From Sphingobacteriaceae bacterium (GTDB taxonomy: Bacteria > Bacteroidota > Bacteroidia > Sphingobacteriales > Sphingobacteriaceae): a stretch of 64,000 bases of DNA. The position numbers were made by a program, and so were the translations under genes. The notes beneath the pieces were generated by a model, which was not told the DNA's origin, did not search any database, and saw only the letters and a program-made list of their open reading frames with translations. Positions 25,422 to 34,972 of the stretch are shown in pieces. The first letter of the stretch is position 1. Each line of letters starts with the position of its first letter. The stretch spans positions 38,497 through 102,496 of the forward strand of contig JACMJM010000045.1 of assembly GCA_014380615.1 (NCBI GenBank), written 5' to 3'.

Positions 25422-26341
25422 GAAATTTTTCGAATTGGATAGCCCAGGTCTTCACTATCTGTTTTATGGCTTAAATTCCACCATATCGCATTAAATAATT
25501 GTTTCAAAAGATCTGTTCGCCCTTCTTTTAAATAGATAATTATGTTTCGGGGAACAACCAGCAGGCCGAAATGGCAGTAAAAAGTGAGTTTTGCTAACAA
25601 AGGAGCATTTCGCCTTATAAATAAAATCCGGTTTCGGTTCATAAAGAACTCTTTTAACGCGCTTTTTTTGCCAACAGACATAGATTCTTTATGATAGATT
25701 TCCGCTTTTGGTTCAACCCATATGCTGTAACCGGCTTTTTTAACCTTTTCGCACCAGTCCATTTCTTCATAGTACAAAAAGAAATTCTCTGCCATTAAGC
25801 CGGCTTTCTCTACAGCCTCTCTACTAACCATCATGGCCGCGCCATGAATAAAGCCGGTTGGTCCGGTAGAATCGTTGTATTGCCCCGCGTCTTTTTCCAT
25901 GTACCCCAGGCAGGTGTTTCGGGCGGTGAAATAATTCATGGGGCTAAAGCCCGCATATTGCAAAGTGTCGGGCATCTCGTAGAATTTTATTTTTGGCGAT
26001 ACCATTCCAACTTCTGGCTGAAGTTCCAGAATACATACCAGCTTGTCTATAAGGCCGTTTGTAACTTCGGTATCGTTATTTATGAGAAAGAGAAATTCAC
26101 CTCCTGCGGCCTCTATTCCCAGATTGTTTCCACCGGCAAAACCTAAATTGATTTCGGAACGTATAAAGCAAACGTGTGGGAATTTAATTTTCCATTCGGG
26201 AACAGGATTTACAGTGCTGCCATTATCTACAACTATAATCTCTGTTTCGGGATAATTATTTTTTAAGGAAAGCGATTTTAGTAAATCTTCGGTAATAAGT
26301 GCCTGATTGAAGTTTACAGTAATAACAGAAACTTTCCTCAT
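25418..26341 (-). CDS. Family 2 glycosyltransferase, rhamnosyltransferase-like
   Basis: A 307-residue enzyme started at the ATG at 26341 (MRKVSVITVNFNQ); the frame is open 24 codons further up, but a conserved GT2 start fits here. Landmarks are VDNGSTVNPVPEWK, FAGGNNLGIEAAGGEFLFL, INNDTEV (DxD-like), GFIHGAAMMVSREAVEKAGL and YEEMDWCEKVKKAGY. It is typical of WbbL-like transferases acting on cell-surface glycans. It forms an operon with the next glycosyltransferase. The divergent gene begins 54 bases away. Confidence 0.92.
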   Translation of the reverse strand: MRKVSVITVNFNQALITEDLLKSLSLKNNYPETEIIVVDNGSTVNPVPEWKIKFPHVCFIRSEINLGFAGGNNLGIEAAGGEFLFLINNDTEVTNGLIDKLVCILELQPEVGMVSPKIKFYEMPDTLQYAGFSPMNYFTARNTCLGYMEKDAGQYNDSTGPTGFIHGAAMMVSREAVEKAGLMAENFFLYYEEMDWCEKVKKAGYSIWVEPKAEIYHKESMSVGKKSALKEFFMNRNRILFIRRNAPLLAKLTFYCHFGLLVVPRNIIIYLKEGRTDLLKQLFNAIWWNLSHKTDSEDLGYPIRKIS

Positions 26342-26394
26342 GTTATTTATTCGGTGTTTAATGCGGGGAATATACAACAAAAAATAAAGCAAGA

Positions 26395-26946
26395 TTGGAA
26401 AAAAGAAAGTCACTTGATGAGGAAATAAAAAATTTCCAAATGCTCGATCAGGCTAAGATCTCTATCGAGGAGAAGCTTGATGAGTTACTTGACTTGCTGG
26501 AAACCAGTAATCTTGACAGTGAGGCTGTTAATAAAATAAAGACTAAATTTAACCTTGCTGTAACCCGGGTTGAGTTTTCATCAAAGAGTTTAAAAGAATT
26601 CGAACAACTTGATGATTTGAGCGCAAGCCGGTTAGAATTGGCGGAGAATCTCGAACACCTTCTGTCGCAATATCAATTAGATAGCAAGGTGTCGAAAAAG
26701 ATAGTGATTATGGATAAGCTTGTAAAAGTATCTGTAATCATAATTGCGCTGATATTAATTACACTGGGGTTTGGAATGATTATAATGCCGGCGCCCCCGT
26801 ATTTCGAAATGTTTACCATTTTTTGGTTCTCATTAGACGACGGTGTTACTTTAATGGATTTAATCGCCCTGTTAATTGTTTTTAGCGGAGTATATTTGTT
26901 CATTACTTCACTCATGAAAATAAACAAGTTGGAACATGTCAAATAA
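26395..26946 (+). CDS. Membrane protein at the head of an Rsb-like cluster
   Basis: An unrecognised 183-residue protein. The N-terminal 100 residues are acidic and helical with heptad-like leucines (EEKLDELLDLLE, LAENLEHLLSQYQL), followed by two membrane segments (VSVIIIALILITLGFGMII and LIALLIVFSGVYLFITSL). The start is TTG at 26395; an ATG at 26440 is an alternative. It overlaps the phosphatase gene by 11 bases and so belongs to that operon. It may be a membrane sensor or anchor for the partner switch, which is inference. Confidence 0.7.
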   Translation: MEKRKSLDEEIKNFQMLDQAKISIEEKLDELLDLLETSNLDSEAVNKIKTKFNLAVTRVEFSSKSLKEFEQLDDLSASRLELAENLEHLLSQYQLDSKVSKKIVIMDKLVKVSVIIIALILITLGFGMIIMPAPPYFEMFTIFWFSLDDGVTLMDLIALLIVFSGVYLFITSLMKINKLEHVK

Positions 26947-28075
26947 ATTCAAAAAGATCTTACTTCTGGATGATGAGGGATTTATTCTTCAGGTAATATC
27001 CAAAGCGTTAGCTAAGGAGGGTTTTGAATGCATGATGGCTAATTCTGTAGTGCAGGCTATAGATATTTTACAACGGGAAACGCCTGATATTATCCTTTCT
27101 GATTATCAGATGCCCATTATTAACGGATTTGAATTCAGGGAAATAGTATTGCGCGATAAGAGGTGGCGTACCATTCCTTTTGTGTTTTTTACTTCGGTTA
27201 CAGACCTTGAACATATGCAAAAGGGCTTGGATATGGAGGTGGTAGATTATATAAACAAGGATACACCTATACCAATGTTGGTATCGAAAATAAATAATAT
27301 CATTCATACCATTCGGCGGCAGCACGAAAAATCGATACAGGAAATAAGAATTGCCGCCGAAGCACTGAATTTGAGATCAGTACCCGCCCAAACGCCCGAA
27401 ATAGACGGGTATCAGTTAAGGTTTTTATATCAGTCGTTTGAGGATTATCCCGGCGGAGATTTTATTGATTTTATTCAGATTGACGACAAATACACCTTTG
27501 TAATTCTGGGAGATGTAATGGGTAAAAAATGGGGGGCCTGGTTCTTCTCTTTTAATTTCCTCAGTTATATCCGTTCGGCAATACGTTTATGTGTATTCGA
27601 CGGAAATTTTTCTACCGCCAGTATTATTGAGAAAATAAATAAAGTAATTGTTCTGGATACCGTTTTGGGCGACGTGCTGTCTACCTTATCCTTACTTATG
27701 ATAGAACATGAAACCGGCAAGGTACATTACTCGGGGGCCGGAGACCTTCCGGTTATCTGGTACAAAGAATCGGAGCGGAGGTGTATTGCTGTCGAGTCGT
27801 CGGGACTATTGCTTGGTGTAATGCAAAACGGGCAGTATAATGAGAAAATCATCCAATTAAAAAGGGGCGACCAATTAATTATTGTGTCGGACGGGATGAT
27901 TGATTTTGAAACCCAAGACGGGAAGAAAAGCGACTACGATTTATTCCTTAAAAAAATGAAAATTGTTGTTGGGCAGATAGACAGTTTTGAGTTGATAAAA
28001 AATGTAACCTTTTCTTCCGAATACAGTAAAGGGTTTGTAGACGATTGCAGCTTAATTTTTATAGAAAAAAGTTAA
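26936..28075 (+). CDS. Response regulator with PP2C-type serine phosphatase output
   Basis: A 379-residue two-domain protein. The receiver domain (residues 1-120) has acidic residues LLLDDE, phosphoacceptor D56 in ILSDYQMP, T in FFTSVTD and K in YINKD. From about 160 to the end is a SpoIIE/RsbU-like PP2C domain (GGDFIDFIQID, VILGDVMGKKWGAW, LSLLMIEHETGKVHYSGAGD, LIIVSDGMIDFETQDG). It should dephosphorylate the STAS protein encoded next, when its receiver is phosphorylated. Confidence 0.92.
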   Translation: MSNKFKKILLLDDEGFILQVISKALAKEGFECMMANSVVQAIDILQRETPDIILSDYQMPIINGFEFREIVLRDKRWRTIPFVFFTSVTDLEHMQKGLDMEVVDYINKDTPIPMLVSKINNIIHTIRRQHEKSIQEIRIAAEALNLRSVPAQTPEIDGYQLRFLYQSFEDYPGGDFIDFIQIDDKYTFVILGDVMGKKWGAWFFSFNFLSYIRSAIRLCVFDGNFSTASIIEKINKVIVLDTVLGDVLSTLSLLMIEHETGKVHYSGAGDLPVIWYKESERRCIAVESSGLLLGVMQNGQYNEKIIQLKRGDQLIIVSDGMIDFETQDGKKSDYDLFLKKMKIVVGQIDSFELIKNVTFSSEYSKGFVDDCSLIFIEKS

Positions 28076-28088
28076 AAACACCACCACT

Positions 28089-28415
28089 ATGATTGAAACA
28101 CACGCCAAAAACGGATATCTTTTAGTTAAAATTAAAGCCAAAGAAGCCAATCTTGATGTGGCAGATCTGTTTAAAACTAAAATGTATGAACTGATAGATC
28201 AGGGCAATGCAACTTTAATGGTAAGTTTTAGCGAGGTGGCTTATGTGGATAGCTCCTTTCTGGGGGCTCTGGTTTCAATTTTAAAGTATGCGATGTCTAA
28301 ACAGGGCGATGTATCGGTAGTAGATTTAAATAAGGATATCAATAATCTTTTTAGTTTAATAAGAATGAACAAGGTATTCAAAGTTTATAATACGGAGCCC
28401 GATGTTTTTGCATAA
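28089..28415 (+). CDS. STAS-domain anti-anti-sigma factor-like protein
   Basis: A 108-residue STAS protein. VAYVDSSFLGALVSILKY contains the usual phosphorylated serine (S55 or S56). In Rsb or Spo systems the unphosphorylated form binds the HATPase kinase and releases its other partner. It sits 13 bases after the phosphatase gene and overlaps or abuts the HATPase gene. Confidence 0.92.
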   Translation: MIETHAKNGYLLVKIKAKEANLDVADLFKTKMYELIDQGNATLMVSFSEVAYVDSSFLGALVSILKYAMSKQGDVSVVDLNKDINNLFSLIRMNKVFKVYNTEPDVFA

Positions 28416-28431
28416 AGATACCCTAGCCACT

Positions 28432-28983
28432 ATGACTGAAATAAAAAAAGAATTTATATTCAGTAACGATTCTTTAGCAATGTATCCATTGCTGAATGAA
28501 ATCATATCCTTTTTGAAAATTCATCTCCCGTCTGAGCAATATGCTTTTAAAATAAGCAATTGCAAACAGATTCTTATCGAACTTTTAACTAATGCCGTTA
28601 AGCATTCGCACGCAGATACTACCGTAATATCAGTATGTATAAATGGCCGTGCGATTGAAATTACCAAAAGCGATAAAGGGCGTAAATTCTATCTTAACAA
28701 CTACACAAGCTGGCCTCCTTTAAGCTGGCCGTTAGAAAAGAAATATATCGGCGAGAAAATTAAGATTTACGAAGACGATATTTCAAATCTTTACGCGATT
28801 ATTAAAAGCGAGAACCGTATTGTATTTGAGATAGAAGAATATCCTATAACCAAGGTAACCAGCAGTTCTAATCTGTTAGAGCATTACGGGCTACTTATTA
28901 TGGCGAAATTTTCAAACGAGTTTTTTTACTTGTATAATCCTGAAACAAATCTTAATCAGTTTACCACTATAATAAACGTATAG
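28432..28983 (+). CDS. RsbW-like HATPase (serine kinase/anti-sigma type)
   Basis: A 183-residue protein with a GHKL ATPase fold. The N box is clear (CKQILIELLTNAVKHSHAD), but the G1 region is short (TKSDKGRKF), so ATP binding needs confirming. The ATG at 28432 (MTEIKKEFIF) is preferred; an ATG at 28402 inside the STAS gene would add ten residues. It completes a phosphatase-STAS-kinase partner switch. Bacteroidota lack sigma-B, so the released target is unknown. Confidence 0.82.
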   Translation: MTEIKKEFIFSNDSLAMYPLLNEIISFLKIHLPSEQYAFKISNCKQILIELLTNAVKHSHADTTVISVCINGRAIEITKSDKGRKFYLNNYTSWPPLSWPLEKKYIGEKIKIYEDDISNLYAIIKSENRIVFEIEEYPITKVTSSSNLLEHYGLLIMAKFSNEFFYLYNPETNLNQFTTIINV

Positions 28984-29288
28984 GGCGGGCCTTGTAAGTT
29001 GTTTATTTATTGCCTCTTAACGTCGTTTTGAAGCTTTAAAAGGATTCTTTTTTTGTCTTTAACTCGATGGGTTTAACGGATTTTTAGAATTCGGAACCTT
29101 TTTATAACTGCCGAAACTTTCCATTGCTTTATCCATGTTATCACAATTATTTAAGGCGATCAATTCGGGGGGCGTTTTGTTGAAAGAAAAGTATAGATCA
29201 GCTAAAATTATCAGTATATTAGTAATGTGCGCTGTAAGGGGATTTTATCCGGCTATCCGGCCGTTTGAAATAGGTGTCACGTTTTTTG

Positions 29289-29657
29289 ATGGGTTTTAAA
29301 ATTACAGGAATGCATTTCGGGAAAATTGTAAAAGGGGTAGCGTACGCTCAAAATTTATCAGCTAATGATTTCGCGTTATTAGTTGGACGCAACGAGAAAG
29401 ATATATTAGAGCTTTACGAGCAGGAAGAGTGGACTTCGGGCAATATTAAAGCTGCTTCAATTGCTTTGGAGCATAATTTCGGAAAGTATTTAGATAATAC
29501 ACTTCCGTTCGATTTTTTGAATTCCTCTTCAACCACCGACAAGAGCGAGTACCTAATCACGGTAAAATATCCGAAAGGAAAAGAGCAATTATTAAAGACA
29601 TGGCTTAGCAAAATGGCTATGATCGCCAAAGCTATAGGGCTGGAAATAGGCCGTTAA
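29289..29657 (+). CDS. XRE-like helix-turn-helix protein
   Basis: A 122-residue protein whose residues 8-70 (MHFGKIVKGVAYAQNLSA, FALLVGRNEKDILELYEQE) resemble the short XRE-type domain frequent in Bacteroidota, in which MHIGK-like starts are typical. The C-terminal part (EYLITVKYPKGKEQLLKTWL) has no assignment. Possible starts are GTG 29274, ATG 29289 and ATG 29310. The preceding gap 28984-29288 has no gene. Confidence 0.65.
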   Translation: MGFKITGMHFGKIVKGVAYAQNLSANDFALLVGRNEKDILELYEQEEWTSGNIKAASIALEHNFGKYLDNTLPFDFLNSSSTTDKSEYLITVKYPKGKEQLLKTWLSKMAMIAKAIGLEIGR

Positions 29658-29664
29658 ATACCCG

Positions 29665-29697
29665 AACCTATGAGGTTTTTAAAAACCTTATAGGTTT
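29665..29697 (+). terminator. Palindromic terminator
   Basis: AACCTATGAGGTTTTT and AAAAACCTTATAGGTT are complementary apart from one G-T pair, and are followed by TTATT. It closes the HTH gene. Confidence 0.75.
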
Positions 29698-29760
29698 ATT
29701 ACTTCCTTCCTTCCGCAAAGCGGATTTTTCTACTAACTTCATTTTTTCAATTTTAATACT

Positions 29761-31008
29761 ATGTCTACAGAAGTAAAGTGTCCGGGATGCGGCCATACCT
29801 TTCCTATTGAAGAGGCTATGACCGAAGAGTATAAGAAAGAATTACGTGAAAAAATGGTCTCTTTTACCAAACAGAAAGAGGAAGAATTTCAAAAGAAGTT
29901 AGAAGAGTTTAATAGCCGCGAATTGCAGCAGAAGCAGGACTTTGATAAGAAGCTTCAGCAGGAGAAACAGGCTTTACAGCTTTCGCTGGAAGAGAATCTC
30001 CGTAAAACCATCGCCCAGGATTTTCAAAATAAAGTACAGCTGCTGGAAACAGCAAATAAAGAAGGCGAAGAAAAATTGAAACTGGCCCGTCAGCAGGAAC
30101 TCGAGTTTCTTAAACGAGAGCAGCTTCTAAAAACTAAAGAAGAAGAACTGGAGATCCAGCTTCAGCGAAAGCTGCAAGAGCAACGTAATGAACTTGTTGA
30201 GCAAATAAGGAAACAGGAGCAGGAGAAAAATACCATTAAAGAAACCGAGTTTCAGCTGAAAGTGCGTGAACTGGAAAAGCAGCTCGACGATCAGAAGAAG
30301 CTGGCAGAAGAGATGAAGCGTAAAGCCGAACAAGGCTCCATGCAGTTACAAGGAGAGGTTCAGGAGTTAATTCTTGAGGACTTATTACGTACAAATTTTC
30401 CTTTTGATGTCATATCAGAAGTGGGTAAGGGAGTGAGAGGGGCCGATTGTATCCAAACTGTTCGAAATCAATATGGACAGGAGTGCGGCCGCATCATCTT
30501 CGAAAGCAAGCGCACTAAAGACTTTTCAAACGACTGGATCGAAAAACTCAAAAGAGACATGAGAGGGGTTGGAGTTGATGTGGCTGTTATTGTAACTCAA
30601 TGTTATCCCAAAGGAATGGATTGTTTCGGAGAGAAAGACGGGGTGTGGATTTGTTCTTTTGATGAAGTGAAAGCTGTCGCTTTCGTACTTCGCGATAGCA
30701 TCATTAAACTCTATAATGTCTCCAAATCGCAGGATAATAAAGGCGATAAAATGAGTATGATGTATGATTATCTTACCAGCTCGGAGTTTAACGAACAATG
30801 GAAAGCTATACGTGAGGGCTTTATGAGTATGCGTTTATCCATTCAAAAAGAGCGCGAAGCGATGGAAAGGCTGTGGAAATCGCGAGAGAAACAGTTAGAT
30901 AAGGTGCTTTTAAATGCGGCGCACATTCGCGGGTCTGTTGAAGGGATAGCTGGTAGTGATACGATACAGATGAATCTGTTGGATGAGACGGATTTGTTGT
31001 TGGAGTAG
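29761..31008 (+). CDS. DUF2130 family protein with coiled coil and nuclease-like C-terminus
   Basis: A 415-residue protein. A zinc-ribbon-like start (VKCPGCGHTFPIEEA) is followed by about 190 residues of charged coiled coil rich in E, K and Q, then the DUF2130 core (VGKGVRGADCIQTVRNQYGQ, GRIIFESKRTKDFSNDWI, GVDVAVIVTQCYPKGMD). The D...E-x-K arrangement looks like a PD-(D/E)XK nuclease core, which is inference. The last 25 codons are duplicated downstream. The function of the family is unknown. Confidence 0.85.
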   Translation: MSTEVKCPGCGHTFPIEEAMTEEYKKELREKMVSFTKQKEEEFQKKLEEFNSRELQQKQDFDKKLQQEKQALQLSLEENLRKTIAQDFQNKVQLLETANKEGEEKLKLARQQELEFLKREQLLKTKEEELEIQLQRKLQEQRNELVEQIRKQEQEKNTIKETEFQLKVRELEKQLDDQKKLAEEMKRKAEQGSMQLQGEVQELILEDLLRTNFPFDVISEVGKGVRGADCIQTVRNQYGQECGRIIFESKRTKDFSNDWIEKLKRDMRGVGVDVAVIVTQCYPKGMDCFGEKDGVWICSFDEVKAVAFVLRDSIIKLYNVSKSQDNKGDKMSMMYDYLTSSEFNEQWKAIREGFMSMRLSIQKEREAMERLWKSREKQLDKVLLNAAHIRGSVEGIAGSDTIQMNLLDETDLLLE

Positions 31009-31058
31009 TGATTTTGGCGTAAATAGATTGACAAATTCAAAATTTGTCAAATCTTAAC

Positions 31059-31133
31059 TCAGTTGAAGGGATTGCAGGTAGTGATACGATTCAGATGAAT
31101 CTGCTGGATGAGACGGATTTGTTGTTGGAATAG
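31059..31133 (+). repeat. Diverged duplicate of the last 25 codons of the DUF2130 gene
   Basis: These 75 bases match 30934-31008, the 3' end of the DUF2130 gene including its stop, at 69 of 75 positions. All six differences fall in third or synonymous positions (TCT/TCA, ATA/ATT, GCT/GCA, ATA/ATT, TTG/CTG, GAG/GAA), so both encode the same 24 residues. A perfect 8-base-pair hairpin (GACAAATT/AATTTGTC, 31030-31048) lies between the copies. Confidence 0.92.
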
Positions 31134-31232
31134 TTCAGCCAATATTTATTTTTCTTATTTAATGTTAACGTATGTTAACAGATCGAATTGGTTTTCTTTT
31201 TCTTTTCGACATTCGCTGAAGAAATTTAATAT

Positions 31233-32726
31233 ATGAAAAAGAAACTGATCGGTATCTCCATTGTCATAGCCCTAGTGATGCTCGGGATTATTTACTCCCA
31301 GATCGACTGGGTTTACAGAACTAACAAAGCGAATGTTGGGAAGCTTAGCAACGATGCTGATGCTGCGATGATCAAAGCCTTAAAACGATATTCTGAAGAA
31401 GTTAATTCGAACATCGACTCCCAGTTGCTAGCTGTGCTTACTTCCTCCTACGACACCGTTACCATTGAACGCAATTCTAGCGTGGATTCAGTCAAGATAA
31501 TTTTGAAGGATAGGGAATCTCTTAAATCTACTCAAAGTACTAAATCCTTTCCGGTGGGGCTGATAACAGTTATGTTCCCAAATAGAGAACAGCTTCCTGC
31601 AGATACTAAAACAGTCGGTTTTCTATATAATCTATTTCCCAATCCAGATAGGCTGTGCAAGCCTTACTATTTCCAAGCCGACAGTGCAAAGATCACACAA
31701 TATTTTAAGGAAGAGCTCACTAAGTCTGGAATGGATATGCTTCTGCCTCACCTTCAAATGATATACGTCTGCAGTGAAGGATTTCTTCCAGAAAAATTTA
31801 AAAAAGGGGGCACTGCTCATCCTACAGCTGCAGGAACCGCTTATCATGAGTACAAATCCAGCAATTTAGCAGCCTACATCGCCCCAGACCGGCGCGTAGT
31901 GATGGCCTATTTTCATTCAGACTCCGAATACACATGGCCACGGTTAAGGGCTCATATTGCTGTTTCAGCCTTATTGATTACTATTTCCATTGCGTCATTT
32001 ATCTACCTCTTTTTCATTATCATCCGGCAGAAACGCCTCGCCGAAATGAAAGACGATTTTATCAACAACATGACCCACGAGTTGAAAACCCCCATCGCCA
32101 TTATTTCAGCCGCAGTGGAAGGGATGCAAAACTTTAACGCTTTAGACGACAAAGAAAAAACCAAACGTTACCTCGAAACTTCCCGTAAAGAGTTAAACCG
32201 GCTTAATGATCTGGTTACAAAGGTGCTTCATGTTGCTTCTTATCAAAAAAACGATATTCAGCTTTTTAAGGAAAGGATAGACATAGATGAACTTATGAAG
32301 GAAGTAATTACATCTTTCGAAAGCCATACAGATAAAGCTTTAAACATTAGGTTTGAGAACACATCAAATCTGAACTACCTTGAAGCCGATCCCATCCATT
32401 TCAGAAATGCTGTTTCGAATCTTGTGGATAATGCGATTAAATATTCAGGCGAGCAAGCGGATTTAATAATTAATTGCTTTACCAAGGATAAATGCCTGAA
32501 TATTTCCATTGCCGATAAGGGCATCGGGATTCCATCTTCTCAACTAAACCAAATCTTTGAAAAATTCCATCGCGTTTCTACAGGTAATCTTCATAATGTA
32601 AAAGGAACCGGTTTAGGATTAAGCTATGTGAAATATGTTATTGAAATGCATGGCGGTATAGTGGCCGTTAAGAGCGAATTGAATAAAGGAAGTGAGTTCA
32701 TCATTTCAATACCTTACCGGGCATGA
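31233..32726 (+). CDS. Sensor histidine kinase
   Basis: A 497-residue inner-membrane kinase. One N-terminal membrane segment (LIGISIVIALVMLGIIY), a periplasmic region of about 215 residues, a second membrane segment (VSALLITISIASFIYLFFII), then the H box (DDFINNMTHELKTPIAII), N box (NLVDNAIKYS), G1 box (IADKGIGIPSSQLNQIFEKF) and G2 box (GTGLGLSYVK). The sensor region is not recognised. It overlaps the response regulator gene by 4 bases and signals to it. Confidence 0.95.
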   Translation: MKKKLIGISIVIALVMLGIIYSQIDWVYRTNKANVGKLSNDADAAMIKALKRYSEEVNSNIDSQLLAVLTSSYDTVTIERNSSVDSVKIILKDRESLKSTQSTKSFPVGLITVMFPNREQLPADTKTVGFLYNLFPNPDRLCKPYYFQADSAKITQYFKEELTKSGMDMLLPHLQMIYVCSEGFLPEKFKKGGTAHPTAAGTAYHEYKSSNLAAYIAPDRRVVMAYFHSDSEYTWPRLRAHIAVSALLITISIASFIYLFFIIIRQKRLAEMKDDFINNMTHELKTPIAIISAAVEGMQNFNALDDKEKTKRYLETSRKELNRLNDLVTKVLHVASYQKNDIQLFKERIDIDELMKEVITSFESHTDKALNIRFENTSNLNYLEADPIHFRNAVSNLVDNAIKYSGEQADLIINCFTKDKCLNISIADKGIGIPSSQLNQIFEKFHRVSTGNLHNVKGTGLGLSYVKYVIEMHGGIVAVKSELNKGSEFIISIPYRA

Positions 32727-33415
32727 GCAAAGCACGAGTATTATTGGCCGAGGATGAACTTGCTTTGGCTCATATTGTGAGAGAAAGCCTTGAAGAGAGG
32801 AACTTCGATGTGGTGATTTGCAACAATGGAGAGGCCGCGATAAAAGAGTATGAGAGGAGACGGCCAGATATTTTAGTTTTAGATATTATGATGCCTCTAA
32901 TGGATGGATTTGCTGTTGCGGACAGCATTAGGAAAGCCGACAAGCAAACGCCTATTATCTTCCTCACCGCCCGTTCGCAGCCTAAAGATGTGGTAGCCGG
33001 ATTTGAAGCCGGTGCAAACGATTATTTAAAAAAGCCTTTTAGCGTTGAAGAACTAATTGTAAGAATTCAGGTGTTATTAAGTAAAGACCGACTGCTTTCA
33101 CCGCTTTCAACAGCCCCCGTTGAGGTTTTTTTAATTTCCAGCTTAACATTCAATTCTCAAAAAAACTTCATTGTGCAGGGAGTTCAGGTGATAGCTTTAA
33201 CTTCCCGCGAAAGCGAGATCTTAAAGCTTTTGTGCCTGCATAAGCAAGAAGTGTTGAAACGGGAAGTTTTGCTTAAAAAACTTTGGGGTAATGATAACTT
33301 TTTTAACGCACGGAGTCTGGATGTTTTTATAACGAAGTTACGGAAGCACCTGGCTATAGATCCCGAGGTGCAAATTATTAATGTAAGAGGAGTGGGATAC
33401 AAGCTTGTGTATTAA
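32723..33415 (+). CDS. OmpR-type response regulator
   Basis: A 230-residue transcription factor. The receiver has D54 in ILVLDIMMPLMDGF and K in DYLKKPF. The C-terminal winged helix ends in SLDVFITKLRKHL and VRGVGYKLVY, as in the OmpR/PhoB family. It is translationally coupled to the upstream kinase. The regulon is unknown. Confidence 0.95.
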   Translation: MSKARVLLAEDELALAHIVRESLEERNFDVVICNNGEAAIKEYERRRPDILVLDIMMPLMDGFAVADSIRKADKQTPIIFLTARSQPKDVVAGFEAGANDYLKKPFSVEELIVRIQVLLSKDRLLSPLSTAPVEVFLISSLTFNSQKNFIVQGVQVIALTSRESEILKLLCLHKQEVLKREVLLKKLWGNDNFFNARSLDVFITKLRKHLAIDPEVQIINVRGVGYKLVY

Positions 33416-33472
33416 ATCGGTGAAACAAACAAGTTGATTTGTCAATAGTTGTATACTATTAATTGTTACGAT

Positions 33473-34606
33473 ATGCGTATTGGAATCCCAACCGAAATTA
33501 AAAATAATGAAAATCGAGTAGCCATGACTCCTGCCGGCGTTGTGCACCTTGTAAGTTCTGCGCATCAAGTTTTTATTCAGAAAGGTGCAGGATTAGGTTC
33601 CGGGTTTTCCGATGATGCTTATTTGAAGGCTGGGGCCACTTTAGTAGGTACTGCGGCTGAAGCCTGGAATATGGATATGGTAATGAAGGTAAAAGAACCA
33701 ATTGCCACAGAGTATCAATATTTTAAAGAGGGCTTGATTCTATTCACATACCTGCACCTGGCACCCGAACCTGCCTTAACAAAAGCTCTGATCGACAAAA
33801 AAGTAATCGGTATAGCTTATGAAACAGTTCAGCTTCCCAACGGCTCCCTTCCTTTATTAACACCCATGAGCGAAGTTGCCGGACGTATGTCTGCCCAAAT
33901 TGGCGCTCAGTTTCTTGAAAAGCCCGAGGGGGGCAAAGGAATTCTTCTTTCGGGTGTACCCGGAGTAAGGCGGGGCAAGGTAACTATCATCGGTGGCGGC
34001 GTTGCAGGAACCAACGCAGCGAAAATAGCCCTCGGTTTGGGTGCTGAAGTCACCATTATAGATTCAAATTCTGATCGTCTCCGCCAGTTGGACGATATCT
34101 TCGGATACCAGGTATCAACCTTAATGTCAAACCCGCTCAATATTGCAGAGGCGGTAAAGGAGTCTGATCTCTTAATCGGAGCCGTCTTGATTCCGGGGGC
34201 GAAAGCCCCGAAGTTGGTTACCGAGGACATGGTAAGGTCAATGGAACCCGGATCGGTTATTGTCGACATCGCGATTGATCAGGGAGGTTGTATAGAAACC
34301 ATAGATCGGGCAACCACGCATGATATTCCCACCTATGTAAAGCATGATGTAGTGCATTATTCGGTAGCAAATATGCCTGGAGCAGTGCCGCGTACCTCTA
34401 CCATTGCGTTAACAAACGTTACCGTTCCATATGCTTTGCAAATTGCGAACAAAGGATATAAAGAGGCCTGTTTGGAAAATGATGCCTTATGTAGAGGCAT
34501 TAATACATTAAACGGATATGTAACGTATAAAGCTGTGGCTGATGCGCATGGCTTGGATCATGAGGAAACAAAAATATTATTGAATAAGGATTTTATGGAG
34601 ATCTAG
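33473..34606 (+). CDS. ald: Alanine dehydrogenase
   Basis: NAD-dependent interconversion of alanine with pyruvate and ammonium. The 377-residue protein begins at the ATG at 33473 ([20 protein letters not shown]); an in-frame TTG at 33449 is less likely. The substrate-binding start, the NAD fold ([20 protein letters not shown] near 170) and the C-terminal [18 protein letters not shown] are diagnostic. It overlaps the convergent DUF2945 gene by 4 bases. With the ammonium-producing nirBD locus in the same genome, it could help assimilate nitrogen, which is inference. Confidence 0.95.
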   Translation: MRIGIPTEIKNNENRVAMTPAGVVHLVSSAHQVFIQKGAGLGSGFSDDAYLKAGATLVGTAAEAWNMDMVMKVKEPIATEYQYFKEGLILFTYLHLAPEPALTKALIDKKVIGIAYETVQLPNGSLPLLTPMSEVAGRMSAQIGAQFLEKPEGGKGILLSGVPGVRRGKVTIIGGGVAGTNAAKIALGLGAEVTIIDSNSDRLRQLDDIFGYQVSTLMSNPLNIAEAVKESDLLIGAVLIPGAKAPKLVTEDMVRSMEPGSVIVDIAIDQGGCIETIDRATTHDIPTYVKHDVVHYSVANMPGAVPRTSTIALTNVTVPYALQIANKGYKEACLENDALCRGINTLNGYVTYKAVADAHGLDHEETKILLNKDFMEI

Positions 34607-34827
34607 ATCAAATCCTTCTTTTTGCCTTTTTTAAGCTCATTTTCCGACTTCAGAACCTTATTCCCTTTTTCCTGTTTTAATAAATAAGCTGGGGTGTCTT
34701 TACTGGCTTTTTGTTTCACTTCAGTGCCCTTAATCTTCTTCTTTACTGGTTCTGTAAATTTTTCTTGTATTTTTCCTTCGGCCTCAAACTTCCCCCAGTT
34801 CCAGTGTACTGTTTCTCCTTTTTTCAT
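34603..34827 (-). CDS. DUF2945 / Tudor-like small protein
   Basis: A 74-residue basic protein. [16 protein letters not shown] and [19 protein letters not shown] match the hypervirulence-associated TUDOR-like family (DUF2945), a small SH3-like fold of unknown bacterial role. Its stop lies inside the last codons of ald. The gap 34828-34972 before proB holds only imperfect TTAACCTTT-like direct repeats. Confidence 0.82.
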   Translation of the reverse strand: MKKGETVHWNWGKFEAEGKIQEKFTEPVKKKIKGTEVKQKASKDTPAYLLKQEKGNKVLKSENELKKGKKKDLI

Positions 34828-34972
34828 GACGGAGTTATTTCAATTTACTCGCAAATCTGGTGCCGCTTGTAAAGATTAAGTCACCTTCCGGGCTTTTAAT
34901 CGTTAACCTTTAACCTTTCACCTCTTAACCTTTCGCCTTTTCATCATATCTTCTTAATTTCACCCTTTCGTT

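Noticed and set aside
34890..34945. Short direct repeats TTAACCTTT before proB
   Set aside because: Three or four imperfect units with uneven spacing; not a CRISPR or an iteron array.
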